Shown one piece after another: positions 57,615-64,000 of a stretch of DNA of 64,000 bases (position 1 is its first letter; each line of letters starts with the position of its first letter). Origin of the DNA: Zygosaccharomyces rouxii (lineage: Eukaryota > Ascomycota > Saccharomycetes > Saccharomycetales > Saccharomycetaceae); contig NC_012990.1 in assembly GCF_000026365.1 (NCBI RefSeq), forward strand, positions 372,001 to 436,000, given 5' to 3'. The notes beneath the pieces were generated by a model that saw only the letters and a program-made list of their open reading frames with translations, made no database searches and had not been told where the DNA came from. A program made the position numbers and the translations under genes.

Positions 57615-58217
57615 TCTGATCGAGTATGCTGTTTTTACCGCTACGAACATTTTATGTCAATTGTTTCTGATTCGTTTCGATTCATCTCTATTTTATACTT
57701 CACGTATTGTATCAGGCATATTTTTTTAATGAACTTTTAGCCTCAATCAATTCTTCAAGGCTAATCAGACAAACTATCGTTAGTCTAATTTAGTTATCAT
57801 GGATGTAAGTAAAATTACCTTTTTAGTATTTATTTAACGTAATTTAATTGTTCTACAGGATCGGTTTATCACTATTTAGTAGCTATACATACATACACAA
57901 GGCATCATCGCGTTAAAAGTAATACAAGAGAGTGGCTAATTAAAACATACTTTAACCATTGGCATGCATCACTCTACATTGCAACTTGTTTATAACAAGT
58001 TGCATGATGTGCTTTTCAGAGCTATTCTGGCTGCTTAAACGACCTTAAAGTCTAATTTTCATTAAGATTGTTCAGCTGTGGGTACTGAAGGAAACTCTTA
58101 GAGATATGGCACCACTTTGATACAAAGTAGTATATAAGAGGCATAGGATCATTCAACTGACATACAATTGCTGTTAACATTAAGAATGGATATACAGCAA
58201 CTCAAAGTGAAAGGACA
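57615..58217. promoter_or_regulatory. THI20-type gene upstream region with two dyads
   Basis: 603-nt spacer. It has a 9-bp inverted repeat TGCAACTTG-N7-CAAGTTGCA at 57980-58004, and ACTTTG-ATA-CAAAGT at 58114-58128, followed at once by a TATATAAG TATA box near 58131. T8 run near 57720. The dyads may bind regulators of thiamine genes (inference). Confidence 0.5.
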
Positions 58218-59873
58218 ATGACTTTGAGTATTAGTATCAATACACCACCCCCCTACCTGGTTCTTAACAAGAATGAACAATTGCCTGTGGTAATGACAGT
58301 AGCAGGCTCTGATTCGAGCGGTGGTGCTGGTATTGAAGCAGATATTAAGACTATAACGGCACATAGATGTTATGCAATGACATGTATGGCGGCCTTAACC
58401 GCACAAACACCAGCTAAAGTGTATTCTATCCATCCTCTCCCCAAAGAATTCATCTCTCAGGTATTGGATGCAAATCTCAAGGACATGAACTGTGATGTGA
58501 TAAAGACAGGTATGCTTACTGCAAATGCTGTCGAAGCCCTAGCTGCCAAACTAGACAGTATGGGATCTAAAAGGCCCAAATTGGTGATAGATCCAGTTTT
58601 GGTTGCTACATCAGGTTCAGCACTAAGCAGTGAGGAGTTGATTGAATTAGTCAAAGAAAAGATTACACCATTAGCTGATCTTTTAACGCCAAATATCTAC
58701 GAATGCTTCAAATTAATTGGATCGGAATTCGAACTTCAAAACGTATCAGATCTTTACGAGTTGGCTCGTAGAGTGTCAGTGGCTACTAAAAGCAGAAACA
58801 TTTTAGTCAAAGGTGGTCATATCCCTTGGGGTCAAGACGGTAAGAATTTTGTTACAGATGTTCTTTATTTGAGCCAAGAGGATAAATTTGTCGTTTACAA
58901 TGGACCTCGTATTCTAACAACGGCTACCCACGGTACTGGATGTACACTAGCATCTGCCATTGCATCAAATTTGGCTCGTGGTTATCCAATAGCTCAGGCT
59001 GTTTATGGTGGAATTGAATACGTGCAGAGTGGTGTTAGCATTAGTTGTCAAGTGGCAAGTTCACATATCAAGGACAATGGTCCTATAAATCACGTCTATG
59101 CCGTGGAAGTTCCGTTAGAAGGAATGGTTCAAGACGAGTGCTTTACCGCACGAGATGTAATCCCAAGTACCGTTAACCAGACGGTTTCCGATATAATCAA
59201 GGGAGATTTTTTTGAATATTTGATTTCCCACCCCAAGGTCAAGCCTCATTGGGAAAGCTATATACATCACGATTTCGTGAGACAAGTCGCTCAAGGTACA
59301 TTACCCATCCATAAATTTCAATTTTTCATCGAGCAAGATTATGCATACCTGTTAGACTATGCTAGAGTCCACTGTATCGCGGGAAGCAAAGCACCTTCTC
59401 TAGACGATGTGGAGAAGGAACTGGTCATAGTTGGCGGTGTAAAGAATGAAATGTCACAGCACGAGAAGAGGTTGAAGCAAGAGTTTGGCGTTAGCGATAA
59501 CAGTTATTTCGATCGCATTGAAAGAAGTCAAGCCCTAAAAGCTTACTCTAGATACTTTAACGATGTCGCCAAGAGAGGTAACTGGCAAGAACTAGTGGCC
59601 TCGCTGTCACCATGTCTGATGGGGTACGGTGAAGCACTTTTACATTTCCGCAGCGATATTGTCGTCGAGGAAGGAACCGTCTACCGTGAATGGTGTGATA
59701 CTTACTTATCGCCTTGGTACGTTGATGGTATGGAACAGGGTAAAAGTCTACTGAATCAAATTGCTCGGACTTATCCGGCCGATCAGCTAGACAATCTGGT
59801 GTCCATCTACGCCAATGTGTGTGAACTAGAGACCAACTTCTGGGGTTCAGCCCTCGAACACCGTGTCGAATGA
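58218..59873 (+). CDS. THI20: HMP/HMP-P kinase with C-terminal thiaminase II domain
   Basis: Phosphorylates hydroxymethylpyrimidine and its phosphate in thiamine synthesis; the C-terminal TenA domain salvages degraded thiamine. The 551-residue fusion has a ThiD ribokinase fold at about 20-295 (MTVAGSDSSGGAGIEADIKT near the N-terminus, VLVATSGSALSS, and ATHGTGCTLASAIASNLARG with the anion-hole Gly and Cys) and a TenA domain at about 325-551 (FVRQVAQGTLPIHKFQFFIE, LSPCLMGYGEALLHF). S. cerevisiae has THI20, THI21 and THI22; neighbours GPM and DPP3 match YOL055C-YOL057W, so THI20 is the orthologue. One copy only in this window. Confidence 0.95.
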   Translation: MTLSISINTPPPYLVLNKNEQLPVVMTVAGSDSSGGAGIEADIKTITAHRCYAMTCMAALTAQTPAKVYSIHPLPKEFISQVLDANLKDMNCDVIKTGMLTANAVEALAAKLDSMGSKRPKLVIDPVLVATSGSALSSEELIELVKEKITPLADLLTPNIYECFKLIGSEFELQNVSDLYELARRVSVATKSRNILVKGGHIPWGQDGKNFVTDVLYLSQEDKFVVYNGPRILTTATHGTGCTLASAIASNLARGYPIAQAVYGGIEYVQSGVSISCQVASSHIKDNGPINHVYAVEVPLEGMVQDECFTARDVIPSTVNQTVSDIIKGDFFEYLISHPKVKPHWESYIHHDFVRQVAQGTLPIHKFQFFIEQDYAYLLDYARVHCIAGSKAPSLDDVEKELVIVGGVKNEMSQHEKRLKQEFGVSDNSYFDRIERSQALKAYSRYFNDVAKRGNWQELVASLSPCLMGYGEALLHFRSDIVVEEGTVYREWCDTYLSPWYVDGMEQGKSLLNQIARTYPADQLDNLVSIYANVCELETNFWGSALEHRVE

Positions 59874-60011
59874 ACGTCGATTGAATCGCTCGTATAGAAC
59901 ATTCTACGTAAATCATCTACATGTATAGAATAATAACCGTTTAGCCGCCGAAGTACTACCACGTGATCCCATATACACGTGCCTCGCTTTCTTTTTCGCC
60001 CTGATTGCTTT

Positions 60012-60024
60012 TTCTAGAAACTTC
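60012..60024. promoter_or_regulatory. Heat-shock element upstream of RPN4
   Basis: TTCTAGAAACTTC is a perfect TTCnnGAAnnTTC array, the site for Hsf1. It lies about 524 bp upstream of the RPN4 ATG. S. cerevisiae RPN4 is also heat-shock activated through Hsf1. Confidence 0.65.
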
Positions 60025-60437
60025 TATTTTTCAACACATCCCATCAAGGAAATTGAATGGAAAATGGGAATGAAATACGGAGCATCAAGAAAGACTATTA
60101 GGTTTTGCTTACAACAAATGCAACGTTTAAACGACTGCTATTGCGGATTATAGTCAGTTGTAAAAGAGCTTCTAAGCGATCTTTATATAACTAATCGTCA
60201 CCTTAAGTTGAATTCTTCTCTTCTAGAGGAGGACCTTTAGGATAGTTATCAATTGCTAGTTTTATGTTAACTGTTCCAGCATAACTTGGAATTGTTTTAG
60301 ATTTAACGATAAGAACTACGACAACGAGAGCGCATTTCATCCCCTTTGTAGCTCCTCAAAACATACCGTTACAAGAGGGAGAACAATATCGTCTGATCTT
60401 TACAAAGAACTGTAGGCGTTTCACATCTAAGAGGCCA

Positions 60438-60444
60438 TTACTAA
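60438..60444 (+). promoter_or_regulatory. Yap1-type element TTACTAA upstream of RPN4
   Basis: TTACTAA is an exact Yap1 recognition element, 104 bp upstream of the ATG. Yap1 activates RPN4 in S. cerevisiae under oxidative stress. A single 7-mer could be chance. Confidence 0.45.
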
Positions 60445-60547
60445 TTTAAAAAGATAACACTCTCAAAAAATCAGTGCCAGGGAATACAATAAAAACAACT
60501 CTCAACAACATACAGATAAACTACAAGTACGATACAACAACGATACA

Positions 60548-61843
60548 ATGACATCCACTGAATTAGATTTAAAAAGAACCTTGACAGACGTCCTGGAAGA
60601 CGAACTTTACAATATCAACTACCATGGTCAAAATTCAAGGAGAAACGTTTTAGGACTATCATTACCAGCAGAATTTGATGAAACTATGCTTAATGGGGAA
60701 TTTTGGAATCAACAGCAACAACCACAACAACAACCACAACAGGATCAGCAGATAGAATGGAACCAATCCCAAGACGAAAATAATATCTTTAACAAGTATG
60801 CTGATCCTTCATTGACTACAACTTCATCACATCTTAAGAATGACAATAACAATGTGGCTACGACTCCCGTTCAAGGCACTGTCAATCTAAACAGTGTTAT
60901 GAAGGTGAATAATCCGTTCCTTAACATGAGATACCAATTACCTTACGACGTTAAGATTACTAATGATTATCACGATGAGGCTGATAGTATCTATAGTCCA
61001 CAAGCTGATGAAGATCCCATCGGGTTTGATGGCTCTAACAATCCTAAGATGCAATGGCCATTGCAAGATAACAACATGGCATTAAGTAATGAAGATGCTA
61101 GAATGATTTTTGATCATGAATTTGCAGCCGATGATGACGACCTAAGTGATGAAGATGACGACGAAGATGGAAACGAAGATGAAAATCAAAAAGTGTTTGA
61201 TGCGTGCGATTTTGTTGATGGCACAAAGGGTTTTGGTGCCCAAGATAGTTCGGATCAAGCAATTATGGATGATGAAGACGATGATCTGATAGATGAAGAC
61301 GAGTTATACGAACCTTCTATTAGAAATGGTAGGAAAGAAAGTGTTGTCACCACACCACAAGCTGCAATTGTAGAACCTTCACCGCCAATAACAACATCGA
61401 CGTCATCTTCTGCATTTACGCCCTCGGATTCTCGCAGTAGCAATAACAATAGTAGATCGAGGCGCAAATTACCTATTACTGATACTAATTCCAACAATAA
61501 TAACCTGACTTCTACGGGAAGTCATCATAATAGCAGTAGTAGTAATAATGGTGAGATTTACACATGCTTAATTCTTAATAATATTACCAGACAACCGTGT
61601 TCCGCTCAATTTTCCAGGTCCTACGATTTGACAAGACATCAGAATACAATTCATGCAAAAAAGAAAACAGTCTTCCGCTGCTCAGAATGCATAAGAATGT
61701 TGGGACACGATGGTTATCAAAAGACTTTTTCAAGATTAGACGCTCTCACGAGACATATAAAGTCCAAACATGAGAATCTTTCATTAGAACAGCGTCAAGA
61801 GGTAACCAAATATGCAAAGGAAAATATTGGTTACGTTGTTTGA
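60548..61843 (+). CDS. RPN4: Proteasome gene activator Rpn4
   Basis: Short-lived C2H2 transcription factor that activates proteasome genes through PACE elements. The 431-residue protein starts MTSTELDLKRTLTDVLEDEL, almost as in S. cerevisiae, followed by a Gln-rich stretch, FNKYADPSLTTTTSS-like sequence, NPKMQWPLQDN and acidic activation regions (about 190-260). Two C-terminal zinc fingers start near 338 (CLILNNITRQPCSAQFSR, then LTRHQNTIH) and 378 (CSECIRMLG to LTRHIKSKH). It is shorter than S. cerevisiae Rpn4 (531) because the middle disordered part is reduced. Corresponds to YDL020C. Confidence 0.95.
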   Translation: MTSTELDLKRTLTDVLEDELYNINYHGQNSRRNVLGLSLPAEFDETMLNGEFWNQQQQPQQQPQQDQQIEWNQSQDENNIFNKYADPSLTTTSSHLKNDNNNVATTPVQGTVNLNSVMKVNNPFLNMRYQLPYDVKITNDYHDEADSIYSPQADEDPIGFDGSNNPKMQWPLQDNNMALSNEDARMIFDHEFAADDDDLSDEDDDEDGNEDENQKVFDACDFVDGTKGFGAQDSSDQAIMDDEDDDLIDEDELYEPSIRNGRKESVVTTPQAAIVEPSPPITTSTSSSAFTPSDSRSSNNNSRSRRKLPITDTNSNNNNLTSTGSHHNSSSSNNGEIYTCLILNNITRQPCSAQFSRSYDLTRHQNTIHAKKKTVFRCSECIRMLGHDGYQKTFSRLDALTRHIKSKHENLSLEQRQEVTKYAKENIGYVV

Positions 61844-62077
61844 ATTTAAGTTTCACACAATCGTCACAACTGAACACTTATTAGCATTTTACGAATTAGC
61901 ATCACGGAAAACAGACCTTCTTACATTATAACGTTGTTTTATTATTTGGTTCGCTAATCTCCATCAATTATTTCATTTTTCTTTATAGACTACATATACA
62001 TAGGTTGTAATCTGAAATAATACCACGGCATTTATTAAATTTTTTGTATATCTATCATTAACTTACTTTAATCTAAT

Positions 62078-62983
62078 TTACGGATTAGATTGGAACCCTT
62101 CTCTACGTACCTTTTCAGCATCAATCTTTGCCTTCTCAGGATCCAGGTAGTATCTTCTCACAAATGTGAAATTCTGCTTATCCAATTCCACGACCAATGG
62201 TGTCGCATTGGCAATGTCTACACTCTTAATGTCTTCGTCGGAGATCCCCTGGAGGATCTTTAAAATGGACCTCACAGAGCTACCGTGTCCAATAATTAAA
62301 CTGGAATCCAAATTGTTCTTTTGAGATGTGGGAATCACAACATTACGTATGAATGGCTCCAATCTTTGCACCACGTCTTTCAGAGATTCACTTGCAGGTA
62401 ATTCTTCACCAATCTGTTCTTCAATGTTGTACTTTAAATGTCTATTTGGTTCCTTGAAATCATAACCAGTCGAAGATCCCTGGTCATTAACTTCTTGCAA
62501 CATCTCACGATTAAGATCAACATGTGGTGGTTTACCTTCATAATCTCTTCTGATGTACATGTATTGATCTTCACCGTATTCTTTTAAAACGTCAGGTTTC
62601 CTCTTACCTTGCCAAGAACCATAGTGACGTTCATTTAACCTCCATGTCTCTAGTACAGATGTATATCCCTGTTTTAATTGTCCCTTGGGCTCATAATTAG
62701 ATCCTGAAACTACTTCATAAGAGCCCTTCAAATTCATTTCAGCAAGAATAACTTCCATGGTTTGTCTTGTCCTCACCAATCTTGATATGTAGCCAACTTG
62801 TGGTAATGGTATGCTATGCGTTTGACAATAATCTATAATCAAATTAGCTGCATTTTTGGCCTGATCTTTACCCTTCTGTGTGAGTCCAGCATCTATCCAT
62901 CCACAGAAGATATTCTCATGGTTTAATTCACTTTGACCATGTCTTAACAGGATCAACTTAAAAGTATTACTTTCAATAGTCAT
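62078..62983 (-). CDS. GPM2: Phosphoglycerate mutase homologue, Gpm2/Gpm3 type
   Basis: Histidine phosphatase-superfamily protein related to phosphoglycerate mutase; the S. cerevisiae Gpm2 and Gpm3 are reported to lack clear mutase function in vivo. The 301-residue product has the phosphorylated-His motif LILLRHGQSELNHENIF (RHG), SRLVRTRQTMEVIL, LNERHYGSWQGKRKPDVL and the second His in LIIGHGSSVRS. A charged insertion (about 130-180, with YIRRDYEGKPP) is Gpm2-specific relative to Gpm1. HYGSWQG replaces the usual HYGDLQG of true mutases. Single counterpart of GPM2 (YDL021W) and GPM3 (YOL056W), so the symbol is a convenience. Confidence 0.9.
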   Translation of the reverse strand: MTIESNTFKLILLRHGQSELNHENIFCGWIDAGLTQKGKDQAKNAANLIIDYCQTHSIPLPQVGYISRLVRTRQTMEVILAEMNLKGSYEVVSGSNYEPKGQLKQGYTSVLETWRLNERHYGSWQGKRKPDVLKEYGEDQYMYIRRDYEGKPPHVDLNREMLQEVNDQGSSTGYDFKEPNRHLKYNIEEQIGEELPASESLKDVVQRLEPFIRNVVIPTSQKNNLDSSLIIGHGSSVRSILKILQGISDEDIKSVDIANATPLVVELDKQNFTFVRRYYLDPEKAKIDAEKVRREGFQSNP

Positions 62984-63196
62984 TGTTCTTAAATGCGATA
63001 CGCAAGGGTATAGAAGTTTCTAACATATCCGTATCAATCCCTTCAAATGTTATATTTTCCTTAATCACATCGAGCCATCCTTTCTTACCAAAGTGCCATC
63101 TCATGATGGACACCGTCTGACTCACATGACTGGAAGGTGTAAGTTATATCATATTAAATTATATATAAATTAGCGATTAGAAGGGTAAGTGGTAAC

Positions 63197-64000
63197 TCAA
63201 GTCTCTCTTTCTATAAAAGATTTGATTAATCCAAATGGCGTTTCTTCATATTCTTTTAATTCGACTTCACCACTTGGCGTCAAGATAGTGTTGGCCTGGA
63301 CGAATTGTTTTCTGGGCAATCTCTTGGAGACCACCAGGTCTCTCAATTTGGCCAGATCTGGCGTCACTTGTGATCTTTCGTTGTAGTATTTAGAACCATT
63401 TTCCACATCCGCGGTCGATTTGTAAATGTGCAAGTGTTGTAAATAATCCTTGACACATTCGTGACCAGCGGTTTCAATCAAGGATTTATCCAATCTGATA
63501 ACAAGGTCTTTTCCGTCATCCAATGGTTCAATTTGGAGGAACTTGGGGTTTGGTGAATGCTTTAAGAAGGTCTTCATGATAGAGAATCTTGCTTGCATGT
63601 GAGGTTGGCCCCATTTACCAGACTCAGGGTCCCAATATTCAAGTGCCAATAACCCAGCACGAGCCATTTGTAAATAACCGGCATAAATGATGTTATCTTG
63701 ATCTTCTTTAGTTTTGAATCCAAAGATTTCCAACAATTTACGGTTAGTGATTAAGTACATGGCAATGACTTCGGCACGACATTCTTCAAATGATCCTGCA
63801 ACGGAACTGAATTTTGACCCCCAGGTTTCACCCAATTTGTAGTAAGTAGTTACCGGTTTACCATCGAGACCTAATGGTGGATTCTCCTTATCGAAATTAA
63901 ACCCGTCCTTGGTTTCACTCAACAATTTACCAGAACCATGTCCTAACAATTCATGAATACCAACTTGGACTTCGAATGAGTCTCCTTGGCACTTATCGTA
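63197..64000 (-). CDS. Dipeptidyl peptidase III, C-terminal part (cut by window edge)
   Basis: Zinc exopeptidase (family M49) that removes dipeptides from N-termini. The visible 267 residues start inside the enzyme just before the zinc motif HELLGH (in [14 protein letters not shown]), followed by the third-ligand motif EECRAEV, which together define the active site. The frame is open to position 64000, and the N-terminal half lies beyond the right edge. In S. cerevisiae this is YOL057W, beside GPM3 and THI20, matching the order here. Confidence 0.93.
   Translation of the reverse strand, partial: YDKCQGDSFEVQVGIHELLGHGSGKLLSETKDGFNFDKENPPLGLDGKPVTTYYKLGETWGSKFSSVAGSFEECRAEVIAMYLITNRKLLEIFGFKTKEDQDNIIYAGYLQMARAGLLALEYWDPESGKWGQPHMQARFSIMKTFLKHSPNPKFLQIEPLDDGKDLVIRLDKSLIETAGHECVKDYLQHLHIYKSTADVENGSKYYNERSQVTPDLAKLRDLVVSKRLPRKQFVQANTILTPSGEVELKEYEETPFGLIKSFIERET

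Larger units (their letters stand above)
59874..60547. promoter_or_regulatory. RPN4 upstream region
   Basis: 674-nt spacer with two CACGTG boxes (59960-59965 and 59976-59981), a perfect three-unit heat-shock element and a Yap1-type site (separate entries). The leader is Ala/Thr-codon-like ACAA-rich sequence near the ATG. No TCCGYGGA (Pdr1/Pdr3) element was seen. Confidence 0.5.

Noticed and set aside
59557..59916. 119-codon minus-strand frame over the end of THI20
   Set aside because: Antisense shadow of the conserved TenA domain.

Overview
The window is nuclear DNA of a budding yeast of the family Saccharomycetaceae. Almost every gene is a clear orthologue of a Saccharomyces cerevisiae gene. 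Genes are compact, introns are rare and carry the yeast signals GTATGT and TACTAAC, and histone and metabolic proteins match S. cerevisiae closely. Gene order shows a species that never went through the whole-genome duplication: genes that S. cerevisiae keeps on duplicated tracks (chromosomes II and IV, then I/XV and IV) are interleaved here in one row, with one copy where S. cerevisiae has pairs (RCR1/RCR2, GRX6/GRX7, MNN2/MNN5, OSH1/OSH2, GPM2/GPM3). A Zygosaccharomyces/Torulaspora-type yeast is my best guess; the genus is inference. Locus names and comparisons with S. cerevisiae are from memory.

Layout. 1-9 kb: YRB1, RER2, COQ1, GPI18, RCR1/2 and UGA2. 9-19 kb: RAD57, MAF1 (spliced, 6-nt first exon), DSF2 and SOK1, then a 1.55-kb gap. 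20-23 kb: divergent histone pair HHF1/HHT1, TRP1, IPP1 and a tRNA-Thr(AGU). 23.6-33.4 kb: APC11, GRX6/7, MNN2, a spliced CYSTM-type gene that simple ORF calling misses, SLX5, NOP1 and TSC13. 33.4-43 kb: CDC7, ERP3, DAL1 (allantoinase, outside any DAL cluster), KAP104 and BUD14. 43.9-52 kb: ADE1, KIN3, CDC15 and YAT1, an order also found on S. cerevisiae chromosome I. 53-64 kb: a very long OSH1/2 oxysterol-binding protein, THI20-type thiamine gene, RPN4, GPM2/3 and the C-terminal part of dipeptidyl peptidase III, cut by the right edge.

The genes do not form one pathway; most are housekeeping genes for mRNA/protein transport, GPI and glycan synthesis, chromatin, mitotic exit and DNA repair, with metabolic genes between them. 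The most interesting signals are regulatory and structural: a perfect TTCGG-N6-CCGAA site (the Ppr1 site) plus four GATAA elements upstream of DAL1; two introns that define correct proteins; a tandem duplication carrying two exact ARS-consensus matches between convergent genes; heat-shock and Yap1-type elements upstream of RPN4; dyads upstream of THI20 and UGA2; and a gene order implying a pericentric inversion on S. cerevisiae chromosome IV. I found no transposon, CRISPR array, virus or novel multi-gene system.
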